NCBI RefSeq assembly: GCF_964019925.1
Contig: NZ_OZ026470.1
Coordinates: 1 to 64,000, forward strand
Reading direction: 5' to 3'
DNA: 64,000 nucleotides
Source: Spiroplasma endosymbiont of Cantharis nigra
GTDB lineage: Bacteria; Bacillota_I; Bacilli_A; Mycoplasmatales; Mycoplasmataceae
The notes below the pieces were generated by a model that was given only the letters and a program-made list of their open reading frames with translations, was not told the origin of the DNA and did no database searches. The translations under genes were made by a program, and so were the position numbers. Each line of letters begins with the position of its first letter. Position 1 is the first letter of the stretch. This document shows positions 22,000-33,806 of this stretch, in pieces.

Positions 22000-22311
22000 A
22001 TGATAAATAAAACTATTTTAGATTCTATATCAAATGCTGTTGTTACAGTACCTGGAGTAGCATCATTTGCAAATTATGCAGCTAAATCAGAATTTGAATT
22101 AAAAACTGAAGATATTGCAAAGGCCGTAGAGATGGTTTCAACTGATACAATGGACAGAGTGAAAGTACATATTATTTTAATCAATGGAGTTAACATACGA
22201 GACGTTGTTAGTGAAGTTCAAATACGTGTAAAGTATGAATTAGAAAAGCTTTCTCAGTTCGTGCGAAATTATATAGTTGATATTGCAGTAGATGATCTTA
22301 TTGTCGTTTAG
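22000..22311 (+). CDS. Asp23/Gls24 family protein
   Basis: Small cytoplasmic protein of 103 residues from ATG 22000 behind ACGGAGG. The segment with VVTVPGVASFANY, followed by VKVHIILINGVNIRDVVSEVQ and the C-terminal VDIAVDDL, is the DUF322/Asp23 pattern (YloU-like). In Firmicutes this gene lies directly upstream of fakA (yloV), as here. Its biochemical role is not established; an association with the cell envelope or lipid-linked processes is known for staphylococcal Asp23. Confidence 0.88.
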   Translation: MINKTILDSISNAVVTVPGVASFANYAAKSEFELKTEDIAKAVEMVSTDTMDRVKVHIILINGVNIRDVVSEVQIRVKYELEKLSQFVRNYIVDIAVDDLIVV

Positions 22312-22357
22312 ACAATATTTTATTTCTTTTATTAAGTGCAGATATTAATATATAAAC

Positions 22358-22384
22358 TGGCAAATATAAATTTGCAATTTTTTA
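22358..22384 (+). terminator. Weak hairpin between the Asp23-family gene and fakA
   Basis: GCAAAT / ATTTGC stem with a four-base loop, followed by a short T-run. The stem is AT-rich and may only partly terminate. Confidence 0.4.
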
Positions 22385-22438
22385 ATATTTTAATTTTAAA
22401 TAATAAAAAAACAATATAGTTTAGAAGGTGACAATACT

Positions 22439-24079
22439 ATGAAAGATACACAAATTTTAAAAGGTATGATAACTAGTGGGGTTAATAATTTATATAACAA
22501 TTATCCTCATATAGATAAACTAAATGTTTTTCCTGTACCTGATGGTGATACAGGAACAAATATGAATTTAACTTGTACCAATGGATTTGTTGAAATTGAA
22601 AAAGAGGAGTTTACTAATGTGGGCTCATTAATGAGCAAATTTTCTAGAGGCCTAATAATGGGTGCTAGAGGAAATTCTGGTGTTATCTTCTCTCAAATCA
22701 TTAAGGGTTTCTCTAATGGAATGAAAGATAAAGAAAAACTTGATTTAGATACTTGAAAGGAATCTTTTGCAAAAGCAAAAGATGTTGCATATGCAGCAGT
22801 TATGAAACCAGTTGAAGGTACTATTTTAACTGTAATTCGTGAAACTAGTGAATATGTAAGTTCTCTTGTTGAAGAGCAAGCACCAAATGACTTTTGAGAA
22901 GGACTTGTTAAAGCTGCTAATAAATCTTTAGATAATACTCCAGAGCTATTACCTGCTTTAAAAGAAGTTGGCGTTGTAGATAGTGGTGGATATGGTTTAG
23001 TTAAGTTTTTTGAAGGAATGCAATATTTTGTTAAAAAATTAAAACCAATATCAAAATTAAAAAAATTAGAAGAAAATACAGGCTCAAATATTGAGATGTC
23101 AATTGAAGAGGAATTTGGTTATTGTACAGAAGCAATTGTTATGCTAAATGAAGAATTCATTGATAAGTTAAAAATTGATACAGTAAGAGATACTTTTGAA
23201 CAATATGGAAATTCATCAATTGTTGCAGTTATGGATGGAGATATTTTAAAAGTGCATACACATGCATTAATGCCGGGACAAGTATTATCTTATTTACAAC
23301 AATTTGGAGAATTTAAAAATATTAAAGTTGAAAATATGACTTTACAAGCGGATAAACATGTAGCAAATACTATAGAGACTTCAGCAAGAGTTACTGCTCA
23401 ACAACAACGTAAATTAAAAAATGATGTTGCTACAATAGCAGTTGTGAGATCAAAAGGAATTCAAAATTACTTTAAAAATGATTTAAGTTTAGATTATGTT
23501 ATTGATGGTGGTCCAAAGATGAATCCTTCAACAAATGATTTTATGAAGGCAATTCAAGCTGTTGATGCAAAAACTGTGTACATTTTCCCTAATGATTCAA
23601 ATGTATTGTTGGCAGCAAAACAAGCAAAAGAATTAGAAAAAATGTCAAAAATAGTTGTTATTGAAACTAAAACAATTCCACAAGGAATTACTGCATATTT
23701 AAATCTTGATATTGAAGATACTCCTAAAAAGAATGAATCAAATATTAATAAGGCTATTAAAAATATTGTTTCAGTTTCAATTAATAAAGCAGCAAGAGAT
23801 GCTACAATTGAGGGTGTAAATATTAAAGCTGGAGAATATATGATGATGGCAGATAAAAAAATTACAATATCAGCTAAAACTTTAAAAGATGTTTTCTATA
23901 AATCATTGTCAAAATTTATTACTGCAAAAACTGAGATTTTAACAATATTTACAGGTCAAGATGCATCATTTAAAGACATTAATGATCTTCGTAAATATCT
24001 TGATGAGAATTATGATGTAGAATATGAAGTTGTTGATGGACAGCAAGAAGTATATTCATTCATTATCGGTATAGAATAA
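22439..24079 (+). CDS. fakA: Fatty acid kinase catalytic subunit FakA (DAK2/DegV-associated kinase)
   Basis: Phosphorylates fatty acids held by a FakB (DegV-family) carrier, giving acyl-phosphate for phospholipid synthesis. It has 546 residues. The N-terminal Dak2 domain contains NVFPVPDGDTGTNM (metal/ATP-binding aspartates) and RGARGNSGVIFSQ-type motifs; the middle and C-terminal domains (from about residue 200) match YloV. UGA Trp codons occur at 22755 and 22896. plsX, which uses the acyl-phosphate pool, is in the same window. No fakB was seen here. It ends in a strong terminator. Confidence 0.94.
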
Positions 24080-24106
24080 AAATGATTCATGGGAATCATT
24101 TTTTTA
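24080..24106 (+). terminator. Terminator of fakA
   Basis: AATGATTC (24081-24088) / GAATCATT (24093-24100) followed by T-run. Confidence 0.8.
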
Positions 24107-24152
24107 TTTAATAAGATATAATAAATATGTTTTATAAAAGGGAGAAATAATT

Positions 24153-24902
24153 ATGCTTTCTATTAAAAATAAGAAAAATAAAAATATTACTTGTACAATA
24201 ATAAGCATAATAATTGCATTACTTTCTTTATTTTGTTCAATAACTTTATTGAAATTTCTTATAACTAATAATCTTTATATATCAAATTATTTATTATATT
24301 TTGGTTTATTTGGAATTGCTTTTCTTTTATCAGCAATATATATTTACAAATTAATTAATTATATTAGAATAATTAACTTCTTAAAAAAAATTAAATTGGA
24401 ACAAATAAATAAGAAGCTTCTGAATAATTTAATCAAAAAAGTAAAAATTAAACTTAATCCTGTAGTTTACTTAGTTTTAGCAATTTCTATTTGAATTCTT
24501 TTTGTAAGTATGCTGTCACAAGATAATATATCTAAATATTTTGAAATAAGTAAATTAGTTTACATTAATAAAATAACTTTTTTATTAATAAGTTTCTCAA
24601 CTTTTGAGTTTTTAAGTATTATATTTATATTTGTTATCTTAAACTCAATTAGAAACAAGAAGTTCAAATGAACATATATTAAAAAAATAAGTAATAGTTT
24701 ATATTTAAAATTTTTAAATTTATCAAGTTTTTTATCAATTAAGTTTTATCAATTAAAAGATAAGTTATTAAAGTTTTATACAAATCTTATAAAAGAATTA
24801 AATTTTTATGATATTAGTCAAAAAAATATTATAGCTATAAAAAAAAGATTTTTTTTAGCAGAAAAATTAAAGGGAGAATGTCCACCTAATTCTATTATTT
24901 AA
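24153..24902 (+). CDS. Hypothetical multi-pass membrane protein
   Basis: Protein of 249 residues from ATG 24153 behind AAGGGAG. Two strongly hydrophobic helices lie at about residues 12-36 and 46-70, and two more at about 107-124 and 145-170. Loops and the C-terminal 80 residues are Lys/Asn/Ile-rich and presumably cytoplasmic. No family recognised. It precedes the large FtsX-type permease by 27 bases with no terminator between, so they may be co-transcribed, but no shared function can be read from the sequence. Confidence 0.72.
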
Positions 24903-24929
24903 AGTATTTTAATTAGTTAGGAGAAAAAA

Positions 24930-27900
24930 ATGAAAAATATATTTAAATCTTATATGAAAGCTTTTTTAAAGGCTTGAGTAGAGACACTAGGAACAATTAT
25001 GTTTCTAATGATTTTTACAATGCTTATTTTTGGGATGTTAGCTACCCCCTTACAATTATCATTAAAAGCATCATCAGTTAAAAAAAATACAAACCTTTGA
25101 CAAGAACAATGACAAGGCATAACTAAAATGGATGATGACTTTATTTATCCATATATTTGAGAAAATCAAGAATTCATAATTGAATATAAGGATATGACTT
25201 TTGAACTAAATCAACCTTCAGAAGAAGGATGATTACAAGAAGGAACAAAAGATATAATTCAAGAATATGCAAAGGATGTTGTAGAAGAAATTGCTGGTTC
25301 TAAAACTAAAATCTCTGATGAAGAAAAAGAAGAACTTGAAAAGCAACAAATTCTTTCAGGTCTAAGATCAATCATTTGGTATTATACATATTATGGAAAC
25401 GATAATACAATTAATGAATTTACTACAAAAACTGAAGCAAGACCTCTAGAAGTGGGAGATATTTTTACTATAGAAGGTCAAAAAGCAATTGCTAATTTTG
25501 GGGATTATCAAAACAGAAATATTAATAATTATGTAATTCTTTCAATTTTAGAGCAATTAAAAAATCAATCAAATGATTCATTTTTGTATGAAAATTTTAT
25601 TAATGTAAATATTAAAATGCAAAAAGGTGCAGAAGATCATTTTATTTATAATATGTCAAATGTTAGTGCACTAAGTGGAAATGATCCATATGATATAAAT
25701 AATATTATTTTGCAAAGTGGAAGATTACCAGAAAAAAATAATGAAATCATTATTAGTGATGCTTACGCTAAAAATCAAAATAAAAAAATTGGAGATGAAA
25801 TATTATTAGGTGTTGATCAACCTTATCAAGGCTCAACAAATTTTCCTAAACCATTGCCATTTAAAATTGTTGGTATTGGTCTAAAATACAGTTCATTAAC
25901 GCCAATTAATTTCTCATCATTTTCAGATTCTATTAAAAACTATGGTCAAGTATTTTTAAAAAATAGTTTTTTTACAGAAGAAAAAGATGAAAATGGCTAT
26001 ACATTTAGTGAACTATTTACAACAGATAATATGACATCAAATTCTGCACTTGGATTTTACTTATTTTATCGTGAAGAAACTTTTATAACTAAGAATAGTA
26101 ATAACTATAATCTTAATGAACTTTTCTCAAGCAATATAGTAAACAGTAATAAAAAAGATTCATCATTGACAAATCTATCAATTTTATCTCCTGGTACAAC
26201 TATATTTAAAGAACCAAGTGAGCATAGTGTTATAGCCACATTGACAAATTTATATATAATTACATGAATTTATGTCATGATTGGAGCAATTCTATTTTTA
26301 TTAGGATTTATGTTTATACTATTTGTTCTTAAAAAAGAAATTAATAATACAAGAAAGCAATTGGGAGTTTTTAAATCACTTGGATATAGAACTAGTGAGC
26401 TTACATGAGTGTTCTCACTAAAAACATTCTTAACTATGATTATAGGAATAGGAATAGGGTATTTACTTTCTTTCCCATTCCAAATTGATAGTGCAACCAA
26501 ACAGTTTAGTACGTTTGTTATTTTTGACTTTCAAACAATATATGCTTCTCCAATATTTTTAATGGTCTTAATGATAATTGTGCCAATTCTATTTGCTGGA
26601 CTAAGTTATTTGATCATATTTAAATTCCTTAATGAAGGAGCTTTATCTTTATTAACATCGGGACCTAAAAAAAGTAAATCAGATGTAATTGTTTTAATAT
26701 TAAAAATTATATTTTTCCCTGCTTTAATTTATTCTTTATTTAACTGAATTATTTTAAAAATATTGAGAAAAAGAAATAAGGGATTTACATTTAGAATGCA
26801 ACATGCATTTGTCTCTGCGGGGAAAGGTAAGTTTACTCTTATTATGGGATTATTCTTATTTAGTTCATTCTTATTTACTTTGCAATTAAGAGCAATGCCT
26901 GTAATTAAAAATATGATTGAAGGAGCTTATAATATTTATACTAAAGATGTTAACCATTATTATTCTTTTAAAAATGTTGTACCAATTAAAGTCTCGCCAA
27001 ATGGAATACATCAAGATATTACAAAAGAAAATTATGGTCTTAAATATGAAAATATTGAAACTCAAAAAGTTGAAGAGTTTATTAGAAATTCACAAGAGGA
27101 TAAATACAAAACTACAAATAATTTTTCTTTATTAATGTCTAATATTTCTAAGGCAAGAGATGAAATTATGAATACAGAATATTGAGAAAGTAATAAAGAA
27201 GTAATTTCTGGTATGGCTACATTAACTGCCTTAGTTACACCACTAAACCAAAAAATATCTACAAATCAAAATCTTTTAAATAGAATAGAAGTTCCTCAAG
27301 AAATTCCAGAGTATTCAATTCTAAAAGTAACTCCAGAACAAATGGGAGGTATCTTTTTGGATGATATTGGAAAATTAGCTTGTGTATCTCCTTTAGGTAT
27401 GAACTATAAAGGTAGTTGTGAAGATATTGAATCTGTTAAAAAATATTTTATAGATGACTTAAATAATATTCTTCCTAAAAATCAAACAAGAGCCGAAATT
27501 AAGTTAAGTAATACTTTAGTTAATTTATTAACAACCTTTGCAAAAATGAAAGAGGGAATTAACTCTCTATTAAGTGTTAACAAAGTAATATTTAATGGAA
27601 ATGATGAAGCCCTTCAAGCAATATTGCCATATCATATTAAAAATAATAATGATGTAGATATTGAAAACTCTATTTTAAGATTAATTGACACAACAAATAA
27701 AATTGGGGGAAACACAAGAGCTGTTGTAAATCTTGACTCAGTAAGTGAAAAAGCAATGAATGAATTACAAGAGAGTAATAAAGATTATGTTAATGCTGTA
27801 ATATCATTTAGACTTTCAAAAATTTTAAATAAAAATGTTGGAGATGTATTTGAAATCACTTTAGGAAAAGATAAAACTGTTAATATAAGAATTGCTTCAA

Positions 27901-28661
27901 TAAATGAAAATGATACATTGCTTCAAGATATTTATGTTGATTATTCAACATTTATAAAAAATGTAAATGAAGTTGAATCAATAGATACAGATGAGTTATT
28001 ATTCAACTCAATAATAAGTACAAAAGTTGCAAGTGAAGGTAAAATTGATTTAAAAGATGTTGCTGGTTCTCAAAGAAATTTTAGATACTCAAGAGATACT
28101 TATACAATTGCATCTTCACAAAATAAGCCATGACTAGGTAGTATTTTAGCACCATCAATAAATGGAAATTCATTGGATAAGCCAACATCTGTAAATTTCT
28201 TTATGGACTCATCTGTAATTACATTACCTATATTAAAGTCTGTAATAAATCAGGTGCTTGGCAAAATGACAAAAGCAATGTTGATGTATATTTTAATTGA
28301 TATAGTTCTTCTTATTATTTTATTGATAGTAATTATGAATATTATTATTACTGACTCAATAAATGTTATTACAATAATGAGGTCCCTAGGATATAAAAAT
28401 GGTGAAATTAATTGAATGGTTATGGGTAAATATATCTCAGGTTCAGCAATTAGTTACTTATTTGCATTCTTAGCTTCACTTGTAGTGTGATCTGGAATTC
28501 AAGCATTCGTTTGAGGTAGATTTAAAGTATTAATAGCTTTACCTTCATTACCTTGAATACCATTTGTTTCTGCAATAATTTTAGGAGCAATTCTTTACAT
28601 TGGTTGAACTGCAGCTATGCTACAAATTAAAAAACGCCCACTGACATTGCTAGTTAGTTAA
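24930..28661 (+). CDS. Large FtsX/MacB-type ABC transporter permease
   Basis: Membrane protein of 1243 residues from ATG 24930 behind AGGAG. Topology resembles two FtsX modules in tandem. Module one is a helix at about residues 17-40, an external region of roughly 400 residues, then three helices near 445-475, 490-515 and 540-570. Module two has a helix near 630-650, an external region of over 400 residues, then three helices between 1105 and 1235. The FtsX-type cytoplasmic loops are visible twice (TRKQLGVFKSLGYRTSEL and TIMRSLGYKNGEI). Many Trp codons are UGA. No ATPase is encoded next to it. Family is secure at superfamily level; the substrate is unknown. Confidence 0.85.
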
Positions 28662-28675
28662 TAATTAGGTATAAT
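28647..28675 (+). promoter_or_regulatory. Promoter of the Cys-rich protein gene
   Basis: TTGCTA (28647-28652), 17-base spacer, TATAAT (28670-28675). The -35 box lies inside the last codons of the FtsX-type permease, so the small gene can be expressed independently. Confidence 0.75.
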
Positions 28676-28705
28676 TTTTATATTAAAAATAAGGGAGTAA
28701 ATAAA

Positions 28706-28924
28706 ATGCCATTACCAAAGCAAAAAGTTGAAAATTCAAGTGATGTTTGTTGTCCTGGCGGAGCACACAATTGCTTCACTTGTAGAGTTTGTAGTGGTTC
28801 ATTTCATGGATGTCAAAGTTGTTTAAAATGTATAGGATGTCAAGTTTGTTTATCAAAAGAATGTCCTTGTTGCGTTAAAGGTACTATAAAACAACAACAA
28901 AATAATGCTAAATATAATAAATAA
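28706..28924 (+). CDS. Small cysteine-rich protein, 72 residues, 13 Cys
   Basis: Not recognised. Starts at ATG 28706 behind AAGGGAG. Thirteen of 72 residues are cysteine, nearly all spaced as C-x2-C: an initial CC pair, then C-x2-C-x2-C, then five cysteines in C-x2-C steps, then C-x-CC. Two histidines lie among them. There is no signal peptide or membrane helix, so the product is probably cytoplasmic, where such spacing would favour zinc, copper or iron-sulfur binding. It has its own consensus promoter and terminator, so it is a genuine gene. Alternatives are a metallothionein-like metal store or a compact zinc-ribbon protein; neither is proven. Confidence 0.8.
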   Translation: MPLPKQKVENSSDVCCPGGAHNCFTCRVCSGSFHGCQSCLKCIGCQVCLSKECPCCVKGTIKQQQNNAKYNK

Positions 28925-28949
28925 AACATAAAATGTTTTATTTTTTTTT
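28921..28949 (+). terminator. Terminator of the Cys-rich protein gene
   Basis: ATAAAACAT (28921-28929) / ATGTTTTAT (28933-28941) followed by a long T-run. Confidence 0.8.
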
Positions 28950-28976
28950 GCTTTAAACTCTAATTGTATATATAAT
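28948..28976 (+). promoter_or_regulatory. Promoter of plsX
   Basis: TTGCTT (28948-28953), 17-base spacer, TATAAT (28971-28976), a near-consensus vegetative promoter directly after the preceding terminator. Confidence 0.8.
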
Positions 28977-28999
28977 CACTAATGTACAGGAGTTAAAAT

Positions 29000-30004
29000 A
29001 TGGATTATAAAGTAATAGCTTTTGACGTTATGGGTTCGGATAATGGTTTAATTCCAGCAGTTGATGCTGCTATTAAACTATTAGGTGAGCAAAAAGATTT
29101 AAAAATTATTTTTGTTGGTAATGAAGAGAATTTAAAAAAAGAGTTGTCTTCAAAAAAATATAACCATGATCAAGTTGAAATTTTAAATACTTCAGAAGTA
29201 ATTGAAATGACAGATGGAATAATGGATATTAGAAGAAAAAAAGATTCAAGTATGGTTAAAGCACTTGAATTAGTAAAAGATGGAAAAGCGCATGCAATTA
29301 CAACTGGGGGTGCAACAGCTCCTTTTGTAGCAGGTTGTCATTTTATTTTGAAAAAACTTGATGGTATTGAAAGACCTGGATTTATGCCAGTTATACCAAC
29401 GTTAGTTAAGGGAAAAATTACTCTTTTATTAGATGTAGGGGCAAATTTAGAATGCGATCCTGAGGATTTAGTAAATTTTGCTATTATGGCAACAGCATAT
29501 TCAAAAGCTGTTAATGGTGTGGAAAATCCTGAAGTAGCTTTATTAAACATAGGTGAGGAAAAATCAAAAGGATTGGAATTACATCAAAAGGCTTATAAAT
29601 TATTACAAGAAAATAAGTCTTTAAATTTTGTTGGAAATATTGAATCAAGGTATTTAGCAAGTGGTAAAGTAGATATTATCGTTACTGATGGTTACACAGG
29701 AAATATTGCTTTAAAAGCAGCAGAGGGAATGGGAAAATCTCTTTTAACAGAAATTAAATCTGCACTTACAAAAAATATATTTAGAAAATTAGCTGCATTA
29801 AGATTGCGTAAAGCATTTAAGGAAGTTTCAGCAAAGTTTGATTATAAAAATCACGCTGGAGCAATAATTTTAGGAGCAAAAAATATTGCTTTTAAATCTC
29901 ATGGTTCAAGTGATAAAACAGCTTTCTATGCAACTTTGAAAATGACATACAATGCAATTAAAAATGACGTTGTTAAAAAAGTGGAAAAGGCGTTATATAA
30001 ATAA
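29000..30004 (+). CDS. plsX: Phosphate acyltransferase PlsX
   Basis: Membrane-associated enzyme interconverting acyl-ACP and acyl-phosphate for glycerophospholipid synthesis. It has 334 residues. The start MDYKVIAFDVMGSDNG carries the family's D-x-MGxD signature, and TTGGATAPFVAGC, LLDVGANLEC and VTDGYTGNIALK match PlsX. CAGGAG precedes ATG 29000. The stop overlaps rnc as TAATG, the usual plsX-rnc coupling. Confidence 0.95.
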   Translation: MDYKVIAFDVMGSDNGLIPAVDAAIKLLGEQKDLKIIFVGNEENLKKELSSKKYNHDQVEILNTSEVIEMTDGIMDIRRKKDSSMVKALELVKDGKAHAITTGGATAPFVAGCHFILKKLDGIERPGFMPVIPTLVKGKITLLLDVGANLECDPEDLVNFAIMATAYSKAVNGVENPEVALLNIGEEKSKGLELHQKAYKLLQENKSLNFVGNIESRYLASGKVDIIVTDGYTGNIALKAAEGMGKSLLTEIKSALTKNIFRKLAALRLRKAFKEVSAKFDYKNHAGAIILGAKNIAFKSHGSSDKTAFYATLKMTYNAIKNDVVKKVEKALYK

Positions 30005-30696
30005 TGACAATTAAAAAATTTCTTTTAAATGAATTTGCAATTGTAATTAAAGATGAGTCTTACTATAGTGAGGCCTTAACTCATAATTCATTTTCAAATG
30101 AGAATAGACTTGCTAAAAACTATCAAAGACTTGAATTTCTTGGAGATGCAATCTTACAAATGAAAGTAAGTGAATATCTTTATAAATTATTTCCAAAATC
30201 AAATGAGGGTTTATTAACAAAATATAGAAGTTCAATTGTAAAAAAAGATACTTTAGCTGAAATTTCAAGAAAAATAAAAATTGGACAATTAATTAGATTA
30301 GGCATCGGTGAATTAGATTCAAAAGGTTATGAAAAGGATTCAATTCTTTCTGATGTTTATGAATCAATGACAGCTGCTATATATTTGGATCAAGGGGAAA
30401 AAGTACTTGATAAATGACTAAAAAAAACTATTTTTAGTGATTATGTAATAAATCAATTTTTAGATAAATCACATGACTTTAAATCTGAATTGCAAGAACT
30501 TATTCAATTAGAAATAAGAAGTGAATTATCTTATATTGTTGTTAGTCAAGAAAAACTTGAAAATAACACAACTTTGTTTATAGTTAATGCTGTTCTTGAA
30601 GGAATGGTGTTTGGAACTGGGAAAGGAAGCAATAAAAAGCAAGCTGAACAAGAAGCTGCTAAGAATGCTTTATCAAAAATTAAAAAAAATAAATAA
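30004..30696 (+). CDS. rnc: Ribonuclease III
   Basis: Double-strand-specific endoribonuclease for rRNA and mRNA processing. It has 230 residues. The catalytic signature RLEFLGDAIL is near residue 43, with a second acidic site in DVYESMTAAIYLD. A C-terminal double-stranded RNA-binding domain ends in KKQAEQEAAKNAL. One UGA Trp at 30415. It is followed by the smc gene with its own promoter. Confidence 0.95.
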
Positions 30697-30753
30697 AGGC
30701 TTAAAAAAGCTCTTAAATAAAGGGTTTTTTTAAGTTTTAAAATTTAAAAAAAA

Positions 30754-30782
30754 TTGTACAAATGCATTAAAATATATATAAT
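30754..30782 (+). promoter_or_regulatory. Promoter of smc
   Basis: TTGTAC (30754-30759), 17-base spacer, TATAAT (30777-30782). Confidence 0.75.
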
Positions 30783-30830
30783 GAGTTTGTTATATAGGAC
30801 GGCTATATACGATTACAAGAGGTAAAAAAA

Positions 30831-33782
30831 ATGATATTCTTAAAAAAAATTGAAGCGTTTGGGTTCAAGTCTTTTGCTGAACCTACTACTTTAAATTTTG
30901 ACTTTTCAATGACAGGGATAGTAGGTCCCAATGGTAGCGGTAAATCTAATATAAATGATGCTATTATGTGAGCTCTTGGAGAACAATCATATAAATCACT
31001 TCGTGGAGATTCAATTGATGATATTGTATTCTCAGGAAGTAGTGAAAAGAAACCATTAAACATGGCAGAAATTACCCTTGTATTCGACAATAGCAATAAG
31101 GCCTTTAGTTCATTAGAATATAATGAAGTTTCAATTACAAGAAAGTTTTTCAGATTAACAAAAGAATCTGAATATTACATAAATGGAAGTAGAGTTCGTT
31201 TAAAAGATATTCAAGATGTTGCTTTAGAAACAGGTTTAACTAAATCAAGTTTAGCAATTATATCTCAAGGATCAATTAGTAACTTTGTTGAATCAAAACC
31301 TGAAGATAGAAGAAGGCTTTTTGATGAAGCAGCAGGGGTTGCTCGTTATAAGAAAAGAAAAGACGAAGCTATTAGAAAACTTGTAAGATCACAAGAAAAT
31401 CTAGATAGACTAAATGACATAATAAATGAAATTGAAAGGAAATTACCAACTTTAAAAAAACAATCAAAAAAAGCTGAATCTTATAAAGAATTTTTTGATG
31501 AACTAAAAAATATTGAAGTTGCAGTTCTTGTAAATGACATAAAACTTTATAAGCAAAAAATAATTGAAATTAATGAGCAAAAAAGTGAACTAAAATTAGA
31601 AATTAATTCGTTAGATAAACAAATTAGTAAAAGAAGTGAAGAGTTTAATACTATTGCCGATTCAAATTATAATAAGGAAAAAGAATTATCAAATCTTAAT
31701 AAAGGGTTTACTAAAATAGTAGAGAAAATTAGTGAATTAAAAGTTTCAAGAATTACTCTTGAGTCTAAAAAAAATAAAGTTGATATTGATGATAAAGAGT
31801 TTAAAATTTCTGATTTAAAAAATAAGGCAAAGGAATTAGAAATTAGATTAGAAGCTGAAGAGCAAAAGCTTTCAAAATTATTAAAAGATAAAGTTAAAAA
31901 AAGAGAAGGTTTAGATGATGCTAGTCAAAAACGTTTTAGATTAAATCAAGAATTAGATGCAATCAGAAAGCAACTTGCTAAAACTGAATCTAGTTTAGAA
32001 ACTCTATTAGCAAGAAAACATTCTTTTGATAACTTATTTGAAGGAGTAAAAAATATTCTTGAAAATAGATCAACACTATCAGGAATTATGGGAACTGTTC
32101 AAGAATTAATTAGTGTAAATAAAAATTATGAAGTTGCACTTTTAACTGTAATTCAAAATGGATTACAAAATATAGTTGTTAAATCAACTGCAGATGTAAA
32201 AATTTCAATCGATTTCTTAAAAAGCAATAAAGCAGGTTATGCAACATTTTTACCACTTGATAATTTAAAACCTAGTTTTATTAATAATGAAACAAGATTT
32301 ATTATTCAAAAATCAAAAGGATTTATTGGGTTTGGAAATGAACTTGTAAATATAGATAAAAAATATCAAGTAGTATTAGATTATCTTTTATCAAATTATT
32401 TGGTTGTTGATGATTATGAAAATGCAATAGAACTTTCAAAAATTACAAATCAAAAGTTTCATATAGTAACTTTAGATGGGCAAAGAATATTACCACATGG
32501 AGCAATTATTGGTGGAAGTAGAAGAAGTAAAAATGTAGTTTTAAATGATTCAGTTCAAATTCAAGAATATGAAAATCAGAAAAAAGAACTTGATCAAAAA
32601 GAACTTGAAACTTCTAAAGAAGTAGAAGCTCTAAGTGGTATGATAGAAGTTTTACGTGAAGAAATTGCTGAAATTCAAACTGCAATAGGAGCTTCTAGAA
32701 ACTCTTCTCAATTAATTGAAAAAGAGGCAACTGAAGTAAAAGAAGAATTTAGAATAATTACTGGTAAAGAACTTGATGGAGGTCAACAAGAATTCCAATC
32801 AATTGATGAGCAAATTATTAAAATTATTTCTGAGATATCGGCACAAGAAACATTAAAGGATGAAATTCAACAACAAATTAATGTTATTAGAACTTTAAAA
32901 GATAAATCAAATGAAAGACAAAATAGTTTAAACTCAATTATTAACCAAGATAGAGGTTTATTATCTTCATTAAAAGATAAGTATTCAAACTTAAACTCTG
33001 ATGGAACTTTAATGCAAGAAAAACAAGTTAATGCAACAACGAGATTAGCTCAAAATTATAGCTTAACTTTTGAAGCAGCATTGGAACTAAATACTAATCT
33101 TATTGAAACAGAAAGTGAAGTTAGAGATAGAATTAATTATCTAAGAAAAGAAATTCACTCATTGGGAAATGTTAACTTAGATTCAATTGATGAATATCAA
33201 GAAGAAAATGAAAGATATCAAACATATGTTGAGCAAACTCAAGATGTACTTGAATCTATTAAAAATCTAAAAGATGCAATTGGCGATATGGATCAACAAA
33301 TGATAATACAGTTCAAAAAAATAATTAAAGATGTTAATGGAGTATTACCAGATACATTTGCAACATTATTTGGGGGGGGAACTGCATCAATTATTTATAC
33401 AAATCCAGATGATGTTTTAAATACAGGTATTGATTTAAAAATAGCTCCACCAGGTAAAAAAATTGCAAATTTAAATCTATTAAGTGGTGGAGAAAAATCA
33501 ATGGTAGCATTATCTGTTTTATTCTCGATTTTAAAAGTTAAACCAATTCCATTGGTTATTCTAGATGAGGTAGAAGCTCCTCTAGATATTGCAAACGTAG
33601 AACGATTTGCAAAATATATTAAGACATTTACTAAGAGTACACAATTCATGATTGTTACTCATAGAATGGGTACAATGGAAAATTGTGACACTTTATTTGG
33701 AGCAACAATGGAACAAAAGGGTATTACAAAACTTGTTCAAATTAAGTTAATTGAAGCAAAAAAATTATCAAATACAAATTAG
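30831..33782 (+). CDS. smc: Chromosome segregation protein SMC
   Basis: Condensin-type ATPase organising and segregating the chromosome. It has 983 residues, short for SMC (usually about 1,190) because the coiled coils are reduced. Start ATG 30831 is chosen because it gives the canonical N-terminus with Walker A GPNGSGKSN at residues 32-40 and lies behind AAGAGGT. Coiled coil occupies about residues 165-400, the hinge about 400-565 (GSRRSKN at its end), and a second coiled coil runs to about 830. Signature LSGGEKSMVAL and Walker B VILDEVEAPLD (about 906-916) follow. One UGA Trp near the N-terminus. No terminator separates it from pstS. Confidence 0.96.
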
Positions 33783-33806
33783 CATAGAAATGCTAGGAGA
33801 CGAAAT

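Noticed and set aside
30700-30740. Repeat of A- and T-runs after rnc considered as terminator
   Set aside because: The candidate stem is imperfect and nearly all A/T; support was too weak for a feature call.
33780-33795. Hairpin after smc considered as terminator
   Set aside because: Short stem with no T-run; it overlaps the region of the pstS ribosome-binding site and is more likely incidental or a processing site.
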